Shown in pieces: positions 56,093-64,000 of a stretch of 64,000 nucleotides of DNA. This DNA is from Myxococcales bacterium (GTDB lineage Bacteria; Myxococcota_A; Polyangia; Polyangiales; Polyangiaceae). The stretch lies in contig JADKKK010000002.1 in assembly GCA_016720545.1 (NCBI GenBank), forward strand, positions 434,001-498,000. Reading direction: 5' to 3'. Each line of letters starts with the position of its first letter. The stretch's first letter is position 1. A model generated the notes under the pieces. It was not told the DNA's origin and did not search any database. It worked only from the letters and a program-made list of their open reading frames with translations. Made by a program: the position numbers and the translations under genes.

Positions 56093-57120
56093 GGCGAGCG
56101 CGAGGCCTCCCGGTGGTCGCCGCCGCCGCGCTCCTCGTGGCGGGGTGTCACGCCGGCGTCGAGCCGGTGGCGGTCCTCGTCCCGCCGCCTGTGACACCGG
56201 CGCCGGTCCCCCCAACCCCGCCGCCGGCCCCCGTGGCGCCGACCGAGGGCTCCGTCGGGCTCGAGGCCTGCAAAGGCGCCCGCCTGGACGTGGACTTCCA
56301 GAAGCTCCGCGCCGCCCCGCGCGCGGAGTGGATCCGGCGCCTGTTCCTTCACGACGCGCGGTTCGCGGATCTGGCCGTCGCCGGCGTCGTCGAGCCCTTC
56401 GGCGACGCCCGGGTCGCGAGGTTCTGCGCCGCCGTGCTCCGGGGCGGAGACTGGGACGCGATCGTCCTCACCCACCGGCTCGAACCGCCGACCGTAGAGG
56501 CGGCGCTTCGCGTGTATTCTGCACGTGTAGACGAAGGGGGCTCCGAGGCGCTCGGCGTCCCTGGGGTCCAGGGCACGCGCGTCCGAACGGGGGACACGGC
56601 GTGGTCGGCGCAGCGCGCGAGGGCGGGGGAGCTGCTCCTCGTGCCGGCCGAGGCCGGGCCGCGCTCGGCGTCGCTCTACCGGGGCTCCGCGCCCCTCGAC
56701 CCCGCCGGCCTCGAAGACCCCGCCTCTGCGCCCGCCGCGGGGGCCCTCGTCGCGCGGCTCACGCTCGACGCGCCGGCCCAGCGCATGCCCTGGGCGCCCG
56801 ACCTCAGCGAGCTCCGGAGCCTACGCGCCGAGCTCCGCGCGACGCCTGCCGGCACCGCCGAGCTCCGGGCCAAGGGCGAGGCCGTGGACGCCGCCGCGGC
56901 GCTCGCGCTCGCGGCGCGCCTGACCGCGCGGGCCGAGGAGGTGGGGCGCCCGCTGGCGGTCCGAATGGTGCTGCGTGGGCTGCTCTCGTCGCTGAAGGTG
57001 CGCACGAACGGCGCCGAGGTAGAGGTGCGCCTGCCGGCGAGCGCGCCGCAGGTCGACGCGCTCCTCGCCCTCGTCGCGGCCGCGGTCGGCGCGCGCCTCG
57101 ACGGCCCCCCCGATCCGTGA
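56089..57120 (+). CDS. Envelope lipoprotein, diverged paralogue of upstream gene (pair member 2)
   Basis: 343 residues from GTG 56089, overlapping the previous stop as GTGA, with GGGAGGGG seven bases upstream. Lipobox LLVAGC, then a Pro-rich linker and a ~300-residue domain. The segment VLRGLLSSLKVRTNGAEVEV and LALVAAAVGARL align with the C-terminus of the upstream protein, and the middle (FADLAVAGVVEPFGDARV) matches its ADFMKGTQTLVDPVRDTDW segment loosely. So the two genes likely arose by duplication, one with a membrane helix and one lipidated. Function unknown. Confidence 0.78.
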   Translation: MRRARGLPVVAAAALLVAGCHAGVEPVAVLVPPPVTPAPVPPTPPPAPVAPTEGSVGLEACKGARLDVDFQKLRAAPRAEWIRRLFLHDARFADLAVAGVVEPFGDARVARFCAAVLRGGDWDAIVLTHRLEPPTVEAALRVYSARVDEGGSEALGVPGVQGTRVRTGDTAWSAQRARAGELLLVPAEAGPRSASLYRGSAPLDPAGLEDPASAPAAGALVARLTLDAPAQRMPWAPDLSELRSLRAELRATPAGTAELRAKGEAVDAAAALALAARLTARAEEVGRPLAVRMVLRGLLSSLKVRTNGAEVEVRLPASAPQVDALLALVAAAVGARLDGPPDP

Positions 57121-57192
57121 GGCAGGGGTCCAGAGGCGTCCCGCTGTCAACGCGTTGCCCGCGATGCCCCGTCCAGCGTAGAAGGGCGCACC

Positions 57193-57729
57193 ATGAACCA
57201 CCGCCGTGTCTCGGGCGCGCTCGCCGCGCTCGCCGCCTCCACCGTCCTCGCCGTCTCCCTCAGCGCCTGCTCCAAGAGCGTCGAGGAGCCGAAGGAAGAC
57301 TTCAAGCCCGCCGTGGCGAAGCCGCTGCCCCCGGGGCCCGAGAAGCTCGACATCCAGGACGAGGTCGTGGGCCAGGGCCAAGAGGCGAAGACCGGCGACG
57401 ACGTCTCCGTGCACTATACAGGCACCCTGATGGACGGGAAGAAGTTCGACTCGTCGCGCGACCGCGGCGATCCGTTCAAGTTCAAGCTCGGGCAGGGCCA
57501 GGTCATCAAGGGCTGGGACCAGGGCGTGGTGGGCATGAAGGTCGGTGGCAAGCGCAAGCTCGTCATCCCCTCGGCGCTCGGCTACGGCGAGAAGGGCTCG
57601 CCGCCCACCATCCCGCCGGGCGCGGGGCTCAAGTTCGACGTGGAGCTGCTCGCGATCGGGGGCGAGCCCGACGCCGGCGCCAAGGACGGGGGCGCCAAGA
57701 AGGACGCGGGCCCGGCGAAGAAGAAGTAG
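57193..57729 (+). CDS. FKBP-type peptidyl-prolyl isomerase lipoprotein
   Basis: 178 residues. The signal peptide ends LSAC, with the lipid Cys at 26. A Lys/Pro-rich spacer leads to a complete FKBP domain (about 52-155): VSVHYTGTLMDGKKFDSS, GQVIKGWDQGVVGMKVGGKR, IPSALGYGEKGSPPTIPPGAGL and FDVELL. It catalyses cis-trans isomerisation of prolyl bonds and assists folding in the periplasm. The C-terminus is a DAG/Lys-rich tail. AGAAGG upstream serves as ribosome site. Confidence 0.93.
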   Translation: MNHRRVSGALAALAASTVLAVSLSACSKSVEEPKEDFKPAVAKPLPPGPEKLDIQDEVVGQGQEAKTGDDVSVHYTGTLMDGKKFDSSRDRGDPFKFKLGQGQVIKGWDQGVVGMKVGGKRKLVIPSALGYGEKGSPPTIPPGAGLKFDVELLAIGGEPDAGAKDGGAKKDAGPAKKK

Positions 57730-57777
57730 CCCCGCGGCCGAGCGCGGCGAGCGTTGGCGGGAGCGCCGATCCGCCAA

Positions 57778-59055
57778 TCACTTGGGCGGCGGGTCTTGGG
57801 GCTTGGCGTCGGCGTCGAAGGCCGCCCTCGCGTCGTCCAGGCTCCCGCCCCGCAAGTAGTACGCGCGGGCCGCGGCGCCGACGGCGAGCGTACCCGCGAA
57901 GGCCACCGCGCCGGACACGGCCGCGCCGCCGCCCGGGAACACGTACTTCACGAGCGCGCGCGCGCCCTCGCGGAGCGCGAAGCCGACGCCGACGCTCGCG
58001 CCGATGCTCGCGAGGAACTCGAGCGCGCTCCGCTTGTCGATCGTGCGCCCCGAGATCCACGCGATGGTGATCACCAGGGAGACCTGCATGCTCGTGATCG
58101 GGATGACGTCGGCCACCGGGATGGGCACGGCCGCGATCGCCGCGCAGACCGCCGCGGTCGCCTGCGAGAGGCTCACGGCCAGCTCTTCCTGCAGACCACG
58201 CACCTGCGCGAGGCGCACGAAGGCGCCGCGACCCGCGTTGGGGAGGTGGGCGTAGAGAAGCGTGCATAGTGCATCCATCCCCCAGCGCTCGTCGTCACGG
58301 ACGTTGCCCTCTTTGTCGAACGAGAGGTACGCGCTCACTCCCCGCACGCCCACGACCTGCGTGACGAGCAGGCCGCGCGCCTTCAGCTTTCGCTCGAGCA
58401 AGCCCTCGGCCTCGTTCACGTATCCGAGCTTCTCGTGCAGCGCCTCCTCGGGCTCCGCGTCCGGGCGGTGCAGGCGCGTGCGCTTGGGCTCGAAGAGATC
58501 GCAGTGGGTGAGCACGCCCACGATGGGAGGGCGGAACCTGTGCGCGCGCTCGACCTCGGCCAGCACCTGCTCGATGCCGTCGAGGTCGCGGTCGATGGCG
58601 CTGTCGACGTCTTGGGCGCGCACGACGAACAGGAGCGCGTCTGGAACGCGGCGCTTCAGCTCCACCGCCACGGAGGCCAGCGCGTCGCGCCCCGGATCCT
58701 CCTCGGCCGGCGCCGAGCCTTCTTGCAGACCGCGGGTGTCGAGGAGGTGGAGCGAGCCCTGCTCCGACGCGTGCTCGTACCAGGCGCCGCGACCGGTCTG
58801 CGCGGCCACGTGGCCCACCTTCGCGACCCGCTTGCCGAAGAGGGCGTTCACCAGCGAAGACTTCCCGCTGCCGCGCCGGCCGATCAGCACGAACGCGGGC
58901 GGACGCTGCTCGAGGATGAGCCCGCGCAGGGTCCCGATCTTCGACACGAGGTTCTTCGCGGCGCCGTCCGGGAGGAACTGGAGCATCTCTTCTGCTTTCG
59001 CGAGCGCCTTCGCGAGATCGCGCAGCGGGGAGCCTTCGTCCCGGGGCGGGGGCAT
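57778..59055 (-). CDS. Dynamin/Era-like GTPase with DUF697 membrane domain
   Basis: 425 residues. G1 GRRGSGKSS (59-67), G3 DTRG (106-109) and G4 THCD (183-186) define a GTPase. The C-terminal ~150 residues are a DUF697-type helical membrane region (VAVSLSQATAAVCAAIAAVPIPVADVIPITSMQ, in several helices; a second hairpin near GGAAVSGAVAFAGTLAVGAAA). This architecture is seen in YcjF/YcjX-like and other bacterial small GTPases of unknown role at the inner membrane. It diverges from the hydantoinase gene. Confidence 0.85.
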   Translation of the reverse strand: MPPPRDEGSPLRDLAKALAKAEEMLQFLPDGAAKNLVSKIGTLRGLILEQRPPAFVLIGRRGSGKSSLVNALFGKRVAKVGHVAAQTGRGAWYEHASEQGSLHLLDTRGLQEGSAPAEEDPGRDALASVAVELKRRVPDALLFVVRAQDVDSAIDRDLDGIEQVLAEVERAHRFRPPIVGVLTHCDLFEPKRTRLHRPDAEPEEALHEKLGYVNEAEGLLERKLKARGLLVTQVVGVRGVSAYLSFDKEGNVRDDERWGMDALCTLLYAHLPNAGRGAFVRLAQVRGLQEELAVSLSQATAAVCAAIAAVPIPVADVIPITSMQVSLVITIAWISGRTIDKRSALEFLASIGASVGVGFALREGARALVKYVFPGGGAAVSGAVAFAGTLAVGAAARAYYLRGGSLDDARAAFDADAKPQDPPPK

Positions 59056-59166
59056 GGGTGGATGCTACCCCGACGTCGCCTCGCCCCCAAGCGCGCACGG
59101 GCCGCGCGCGCGAACGCGAAGGGGGACCTCGGAGGGCGGACGACGACGGAGGACAACGGATCTTCA

Positions 59167-59194
59167 TTGTCACGCCCTGCGAGGCCTCTATTCT
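59167..59194 (+). promoter_or_regulatory. Candidate promoter giving a leaderless hydantoinase mRNA
   Basis: TTGTCA (59167-59172), 16-bp spacer, TATTCT (59189-59194). Transcription would begin at about 59201, which is the A of the start ATG. No ribosome site is present before that ATG, which agrees with leaderless translation. Confidence 0.4.
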
Positions 59195-59200
59195 CGTCGG

Positions 59201-60589
59201 ATGAAGACCCTCATCTCCGGTGGCACTGTGGTTACGGCGGTCGACACCTACGCGGCGGACGTGGCCGTGGTTGACGGGAAAATCGCCGCCATCTTCGGGC
59301 CGAACGCGGCGCCCGCGGGCCCGTGGGACGTGACAATCGACGCGCGCGGGAAATTCATCCTGCCTGGCGGCATCGACGCGCACACCCACCTCGACATGCC
59401 CTTCGGCGGCACCACGTCGAGCGACGACTTCGAGACCGGCACCCGCGCCGCGGCCTACGGCGGCACGACCACGATCGTCGATTTCGCCATTCAAGCCCGC
59501 GGCACCGCGCTGCGGACCGGCCTGGACACCTGGCATGGCAAGGCCGAGGGCAAGGCCGCCATCGACTACGCCTTCCACATGATCATGACCGACGTGAACG
59601 ATCAGACCGTCCCCGAGATGGACGAGATCGTCAAAGAGGGCGTGACGTCGTTCAAGATGTTCATGGCGTACCCCGGCGTGCTGCACGTCGACGACGGCCA
59701 GATCTTCCGCGGCATGCAGCGGGCAGGCGAGAACGGCGCGCTCATCTGCATGCACGCCGAGAACGGCATCCCGATCGACATCCTCGTGCAGCAGGCCCTC
59801 GCGAAGGGCCACACCGCGCCGATCTACCACGGGCTCACGCGCCCGCAGATCATGGAGGCCGAGGGCACCTTCCGCGCGATCTGCCTCGCCGAGATGGCCA
59901 ACGCGCCCGTGTACATGGTGCACCTGTCCGCCGAGAGGGCGCTCAAGCAGGTGATCGAGGCGCGCGACCGCGGCCTCTCGGTGTACGCCGAGACCTGCCC
60001 GCAGTACCTCTTTCTCAGCCAGGACGACCTCGCGCGCCCCGACTTCGAGGGCGCGAAGTACGTGTGCACCCCGGCGCTGCGGCCGGCCCACATGCAGGAA
60101 GATCTCTGGCGCGGCCTCCGCACCAACGATCTGCAGGTGGTGTCGACCGACCACTGCCCGTTCTGCTTCAAGGGGCAGAAGGAGCTCGGGCGCTCCGACT
60201 TCTCGAAGATCCCCAACGGCATGCCCGGCGTCGAGACGCGCATGTACCTCTTGTGGGACGGCGGCGTGCGCGCGGGGCGCATCAGCATGAACCGCTTCGT
60301 GGAGATCACCTCCACGGCGCCCGCGAAGATCTTCGGTCTCTACCCGCACAAGGGCACCGTGGCCGTGGGCGCGGACGCGGATCTGCTCGTATGGGACGCC
60401 GAGCTCCGCCACACCCTCAGCGAGAAGACCTTGCATATGCGTGCAGACTACACGCCTTACGAGGGGCGGGACGTCGTCGGCGGCCCGACCCACGTGCTCT
60501 CGCGCGGCAAGCTCGTCGTCGAGCACGGCAAGTACGTGGGTCGCAAGGGCGACGGCCGCTTCGTGCGGCGCAGCACCTTCAGCCTCTGA
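59201..60589 (+). CDS. hydA: Dihydropyrimidinase / D-hydantoinase
   Basis: 462 residues, standard length. All catalytic ligands are in place: His61 and His63 (DAHTHLD), carboxylated Lys152 (TSFKMFMAYPG), His185 (CMHAENG), His241 (MVHLSAE) and Asp317 (STDHCPF). The binuclear zinc enzyme opens dihydropyrimidine or hydantoin rings to N-carbamoyl acids. The frame is open far upstream, but the family begins at this ATG. It converges on an NCS1 permease, which supports a pyrimidine or hydantoin role; a dehydrogenase and beta-ureidopropionase are not in the window. Confidence 0.95.
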   Translation: MKTLISGGTVVTAVDTYAADVAVVDGKIAAIFGPNAAPAGPWDVTIDARGKFILPGGIDAHTHLDMPFGGTTSSDDFETGTRAAAYGGTTTIVDFAIQARGTALRTGLDTWHGKAEGKAAIDYAFHMIMTDVNDQTVPEMDEIVKEGVTSFKMFMAYPGVLHVDDGQIFRGMQRAGENGALICMHAENGIPIDILVQQALAKGHTAPIYHGLTRPQIMEAEGTFRAICLAEMANAPVYMVHLSAERALKQVIEARDRGLSVYAETCPQYLFLSQDDLARPDFEGAKYVCTPALRPAHMQEDLWRGLRTNDLQVVSTDHCPFCFKGQKELGRSDFSKIPNGMPGVETRMYLLWDGGVRAGRISMNRFVEITSTAPAKIFGLYPHKGTVAVGADADLLVWDAELRHTLSEKTLHMRADYTPYEGRDVVGGPTHVLSRGKLVVEHGKYVGRKGDGRFVRRSTFSL

Positions 60590-60637
60590 GCCGAGCGGGG
60601 CCAAGCCCGCGCGGCGTGACAGCTCAGGTCGCGGGCC

Positions 60638-62197
60638 TCAGGCCCCGGCAGTCGGCGGCGCCGCCGGGGCCGGGGCCTCGCGCTTGCCCCACATCATCGC
60701 GGTGTACACCCCCGCCGACACGAGCGCGCCCACGAACCACGCGTAGTCGAACATGCCCTTCAGGGCAGGCACGACCGCGCCGATCCACGAGAGGGCGCAG
60801 CCCGCGAAGGTGGCCACGAGCGCGGGCACGCTCACGCCCGCCGGGTCCTTGCCGTAGCGCCCAGCGCGTCGGTAGAGGTCCGCGATGTCGAGGCGCGTGC
60901 GCCGGATGAGCCAGTAGTCGGCGATGAGCACGCCGCCAATGGATCCGAGGCCGCCGGAGTACCCGAGCAGCCACCGGTAGATGTAGCCCTCGGGGTCCTC
61001 CTGGAGCTTCCACGGCACCATGAGGATGCCGACGATGCCGGTGATGAGCCCGCCGGTCTTGAAAGAGATGTGGCGCGGCGCGAGGTTCGCGAAGTCGTTC
61101 GCGGGCGACACCACGTTCGCCGCGATGTTCACGCCCAGCGTGGCGACGACGACGGTGAACATGCTGACCGCGACGAGCACGCGCGACTCGAACCGCCCCA
61201 CGAGGTCGACCGGATCCCAGATCGCCTCGCCGTAGATCTCCTGCGAGGCGCTCGTGATGATGACGCCCATCGCCGCGAAGAGGGTCATGGTGGTCGGCAA
61301 CGCGACGACCTGGCCTATGGCTTGTTCGCGCTGCGAGCGGCCGTAGCGCGTGAAGTCGGGCATGTTGAGCGAGAGGGTCGACCAGAACCCAATCATCGCG
61401 GTCACGCTGGGGACGAAGATGACCCAGAACGAGCCGAGCGTCTTGAACTTGCCCTCGGCCGCCATCACCGAGCCGAGGCCGTTGGCCTTCCAAATCGCCC
61501 ACGCGACGAGCGCGGCGGTCATGACGAGCACGTACGGCGCGGCGAGGTTTTCGACCTTCCTCAGCACTTCCATGCCCTTGTAGACGATGAGGATGTTGAG
61601 GCCCCAGAACAGCAGGAAGGCGATGAACTCGGTGGGCGGGTGCCCCGACATGAGCCAGCGGAGGGGCGTGCACGGGTCGTTCGGCACGCAGACCTTGGGG
61701 GCGGCGCCGAGGAGGTTCGTCCACCCTGGCCAGAGCGTGCGGAAGAGCGTGTGGAGCGCCTTGCCGCCGATCCACGCGTTGATGCCGAACCAGCCGCACG
61801 CGACGAGGGCGCGCATGACCGCCGGCACGTTCGCGCCGTTCACGCCGTACGCGGCGCGGGCGAAGACGGGGAAGGGGATGCCGTACTTCGTGCCGGGGTG
61901 CGAGTTCAGCAGGATCGGCGCGAGGACGATCACGTTCCCCACGAGGATCGTGACGAGGGCCTGCCACCAGTTCATGCCCGCCTTGATGAGCCCGGCGGCG
62001 AGCATGTAGGTGGGGATGCAGTGCGCCATGGAGATCCACAGCGCCGCGAAGGTGTACGTGCTCCACGTGCGCTTCGCGAGCGGCGTGGGCGCGAGGTCCT
62101 CGTTGTAGAGGTGGCTCCCCGCGAGGTCCACGCCCTCGGCGAGCTCCACGCGCCCGTCGGCTCGCTCGATCTGCTCGTTCGTCCCGCTCGTCCCCAT
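60638..62197 (-). CDS. NCS1-family nucleobase/hydantoin permease
   Basis: 519 residues with about 12 membrane helices. NCS1 pattern: LYNEDLAPTPLAKRTW before helix 1, AALWISMAHCIPTYMLAAGLI in helix 1-2, GIPFPVFARAAYGVNGANVPAVMRALVACGWFGINAW over helices 3-4, and IADYWLIRRTRLDI near the C-terminal half. The family imports cytosine, uracil, allantoin or hydantoins with Na+ or H+. Its convergent neighbour hydA suggests uracil, dihydropyrimidine or hydantoin as substrate. It does not share a transcript with hydA, so joint control would need a common regulator. Confidence 0.92.
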   Translation of the reverse strand: MGTSGTNEQIERADGRVELAEGVDLAGSHLYNEDLAPTPLAKRTWSTYTFAALWISMAHCIPTYMLAAGLIKAGMNWWQALVTILVGNVIVLAPILLNSHPGTKYGIPFPVFARAAYGVNGANVPAVMRALVACGWFGINAWIGGKALHTLFRTLWPGWTNLLGAAPKVCVPNDPCTPLRWLMSGHPPTEFIAFLLFWGLNILIVYKGMEVLRKVENLAAPYVLVMTAALVAWAIWKANGLGSVMAAEGKFKTLGSFWVIFVPSVTAMIGFWSTLSLNMPDFTRYGRSQREQAIGQVVALPTTMTLFAAMGVIITSASQEIYGEAIWDPVDLVGRFESRVLVAVSMFTVVVATLGVNIAANVVSPANDFANLAPRHISFKTGGLITGIVGILMVPWKLQEDPEGYIYRWLLGYSGGLGSIGGVLIADYWLIRRTRLDIADLYRRAGRYGKDPAGVSVPALVATFAGCALSWIGAVVPALKGMFDYAWFVGALVSAGVYTAMMWGKREAPAPAAPPTAGA

Positions 62198-62314
62198 AGC
62201 GTCACGCTCCTAGCACGGTCGCGGCACTGATCGCGCGCCTCGCGAGGAGCGCGACGCAGGCCGCGGAGCGCGGCGGCGTGCGAGGGGAGCCTATCGACGG
62301 GCCGCTGGCGCCAC

Positions 62315-62986
62315 CTATTCGGTGTCCTCGAGCGCACCGGGCGGCAGCTCGGTGGCGCGCCAGAGGTACCAGGCTGCGAGGGAGCGGTACGGGGCGAGGG
62401 GCGCACCGAGCGCCACGAGCTCGGCTGGAGACGGCCGCTCGTCGAGCCGGAACGTGCGCCTCGCGCCCTCTTGCACGCCAAGGTCGTGGATAGGGAACAC
62501 GTCGGGGCGGCCGAGCCGAAAGATCAGGAGCATCTCGACGGTCCAGCGGCCAACGCCGCGGACGCGGGTGAGTCGCTCGACGAGCACGTCGTCGCCGAGG
62601 CGCGCGGCCCCGCGCATCGTAGGGAGGCGCCCGTCGGCGCAGTGCGCCGCGAGATCGCGCATCGCGAGGAGCTTCGCTGCGGAGAGGCCGGCCCCGCGGA
62701 GGGTCGCGTCGTCCGCCTGGGCGAGCGCCTCGGGCGAGAAGTTGCCGCTTGGCGTGGCGAGCAGCGCGGCCTCCACGCGGCCGAAGATCGTCGCCGCGGC
62801 CTTCGTGGAGAGCTGCTGCGACGTGATCGCGCGGGCGAGCGCGAAGAAGAGCGTCGGCGCCGGGCCCGAGCCGAGCTCCAGCAGGCCGGTCGCGGGGCCG
62901 ACCCGCGTGATGAGGCGCGCCATGAGCCGCGAGCGGGCCGAAAGGTGGGCCGCCGCCGTGGCGAGATCGTACCGGAGGCGCGTCAC
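62315..62986 (-). CDS. AlkA-like DNA-3-methyladenine glycosylase
   Basis: 223 residues from GTG 62986. The HhH-GPD domain is clear: AITSQQLSTKAA, the helix-hairpin-helix LTRVRGVGRWTVEMLLIF and FPIHDLG with the catalytic Asp. No Fe-S cluster. It excises alkylated purines from DNA. Shorter than E. coli AlkA (282) because it lacks most of the N-terminal domain. Its start overlaps the stop of the SprT-like gene as GTGA, so the two are translationally coupled. Confidence 0.88.
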   Translation of the reverse strand: MTRLRYDLATAAAHLSARSRLMARLITRVGPATGLLELGSGPAPTLFFALARAITSQQLSTKAAATIFGRVEAALLATPSGNFSPEALAQADDATLRGAGLSAAKLLAMRDLAAHCADGRLPTMRGAARLGDDVLVERLTRVRGVGRWTVEMLLIFRLGRPDVFPIHDLGVQEGARRTFRLDERPSPAELVALGAPLAPYRSLAAWYLWRATELPPGALEDTE

Positions 62987-64000
62987 GGCTTCGCGTTGAG
63001 GAGCCGTGGGCTTGCCGCTTGCCCCTTGATTCCCTTATGAATTTCGATACCGCGCCCCGCCTCGCGGCCCTCGGCGTAGGCGGCGGTGCGGCGCTCCCCG
63101 GCCGAGCGCACGTGGCGCACGTGCGGGTGGCGTCGGCGGTAGTAGCCGTGGAGGTCGGCGTCTCGCACCCACACCAGGCCGTCCTCCTGTTGGGCCATGG
63201 CGTCGCGGCCGAGCTTCTCGAGCATTCCGTGCATGACCCCGGCGAGGAAGCGGCGTCGGTCGGCGTCGCCGGGCAGGCCGCGCGCGCGCTTGTGCTCGGC
63301 CCAGAGGCGCTCGGCGGTGCGGAGCAGGTACCCGTGGACGTACTCGGCGATCTCCAGGTTCTCCGGCGTGCCGCACACCTCGAGGACGCTGCCGCGCTTC
63401 CCCTCCAGCGGCCTGTAGACAGGGATCCAGATGCACTCGACGAAGAAGTGGTGCGCGAGGATGAGCGAGAGCGCGCGCTCTGCCTCGGTGACCCGCCCCG
63501 TGGGCCGGCCCAGGTGCCGAAATGAGTGGCCGCGAGCCGCGCGTGCTGCCGAGAGGTCGAGGTTGTGCTTCAGCAGGAGCCGCTGCGCCGCGAGCATGGC
63601 CGCCTCGGCCTCGTGCACGTTCGGGCTCTCGGCGAGGGCGAGCAGGCGCGCGACCCGCGAGGCGATGCGGTCCGAGGCCGGGTCGGTCGCGTCGGGTAGC
63701 CCCGTGGCCCGCCCGTCGATCGCGAGGCGCGCGCAGAGCTCGCGGAACACGGGGCCGTGCGCGGTCTCGTCCAGATCGCCGTGGCGCTCGCTCATGTACT
63801 GGTGCGCCATCTCGTGCTTCAGCACCTCGACGACCGTGCCCCAAGGCTCGCGCACGACGAGGGAGCTCGAGATCTCGATGGTCCGGGACGACGGCACCCA
63901 CCGCCCGAGCCGGCTCTCGACGGGGACCAGCTCCACGCGCGGTGTGGTGAGCGCCCCACGGAAGAGCGACGCGTTGAGGAGCCGATGGTGCTCGACCAGC
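62983..64000 (-). CDS. SprT-like metalloprotease-fold / DUF2786 protein, 5'-truncated by window edge
   Basis: The reading frame continues to base 64000, so the start is outside. Residues visible at the edge (LLNASLFRGALTTPRVEL) are typical of SprT-like proteins, followed by a zinc site in LKHEMAHQY with downstream HGPVFREL. A DUF2786 segment follows (IASRVARLLALAESPNVHEAEAAMLAAQRLL), then ~150 residues with AHHFFVECIWIP. SprT-like proteases include enzymes that cut DNA-protein crosslinks, but this fusion is not characterised. Overlap with the glycosylase gene suggests a DNA-repair link. A GTG at 63936 is in frame but too far into the domain to be the true start. Confidence 0.88.
   Translation of the reverse strand, partial: LVEHHRLLNASLFRGALTTPRVELVPVESRLGRWVPSSRTIEISSSLVVREPWGTVVEVLKHEMAHQYMSERHGDLDETAHGPVFRELCARLAIDGRATGLPDATDPASDRIASRVARLLALAESPNVHEAEAAMLAAQRLLLKHNLDLSAARAARGHSFRHLGRPTGRVTEAERALSLILAHHFFVECIWIPVYRPLEGKRGSVLEVCGTPENLEIAEYVHGYLLRTAERLWAEHKRARGLPGDADRRRFLAGVMHGMLEKLGRDAMAQQEDGLVWVRDADLHGYYRRRHPHVRHVRSAGERRTAAYAEGREAGRGIEIHKGIKGQAASPRLLNAKP

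Overview
The window reads as chromosome from a very GC-rich, Gram-negative deltaproteobacterial-type bacterium, most likely a myxobacterium (Myxococcota, Polyangiales-like). Pointers are: several Hanks-type Ser/Thr kinases with proline-rich linkers, PEGA, GYF and AgmX/PglI-like domains; Asp-Ala-Gly ('DAG') linkers; a DUF4215-like/FG-GAP lipoprotein; a MopE-like metal motif; a BamA with a long Ala/Asp-rich N-terminus; and many GTG starts with GTGA or ATGA stop/start overlaps. I saw no rRNA, tRNA, CRISPR array, insertion sequence or phage. The placement is inferred from gene families, not from a marker search.

Layout. 0-4.2 kb: end of a Ser/Thr kinase and bamA on the opposite strand. 4.4-9 kb: an MFS transporter divergent from an operon for both subunits of DNA topoisomerase VI, an enzyme better known from archaea and plants. 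9.1-15 kb: a kinase, a secreted FG-GAP protein and a PEGA/TPR protein, all with single-base frame breaks. 15-24 kb: biotin carboxylase; a minus-strand operon (SUKH-like protein, catalytic M16 peptidase, M16-like partner lacking the zinc motif, 2-hydroxyacid dehydrogenase); lepA. 24-28 kb: a ribbon-helix-helix regulator with phased upstream repeats, two tandem lipoproteins with EF-hand-like loops, and an RluB-type pseudouridine synthase with an RG-rich tail. 28-38 kb: DUF2062 protein, Xer recombinase, a sulfatase-fold membrane protein without the CxPxR site, ECF sigma factor, two TPR-type secreted proteins, a DUF2400 protein, a TPR-like protein and peptide deformylase.

38-45 kb: a partial complex I operon nuoA-B-C-D-G-H-I (no nuoE, nuoF or nuoJ-N here) behind a good sigma-70-like promoter, followed by a double zinc-ribbon protein. 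45-54 kb: pseudokinase/GYF membrane protein, DEAD-box helicase, polyprenyl diphosphate synthase, GbsR-like regulator, a TPR protein with a degenerate zincin-like tail, and an L,D-transpeptidase lipoprotein. 54-64 kb: two adjacent envelope proteins that look like diverged duplicates, an FKBP lipoprotein, a DUF697-type GTPase, a hydantoinase/dihydropyrimidinase converging on an NCS1 permease (a pyrimidine or hydantoin uptake and degradation module), an AlkA-like glycosylase, and a SprT-like/DUF2786 protein cut by the right edge.

Most of the window is housekeeping or envelope functions. The points that most deserve a second look are the bacterial topoisomerase VI operon and its upstream 20-bp palindrome, the incomplete nuo cluster, the CxPxR-less sulfatase-fold protein, the duplicated envelope pair at 54.5-57.1 kb, and the frame-break cluster at 9.6-14.9 kb, which may be assembly error rather than biology.
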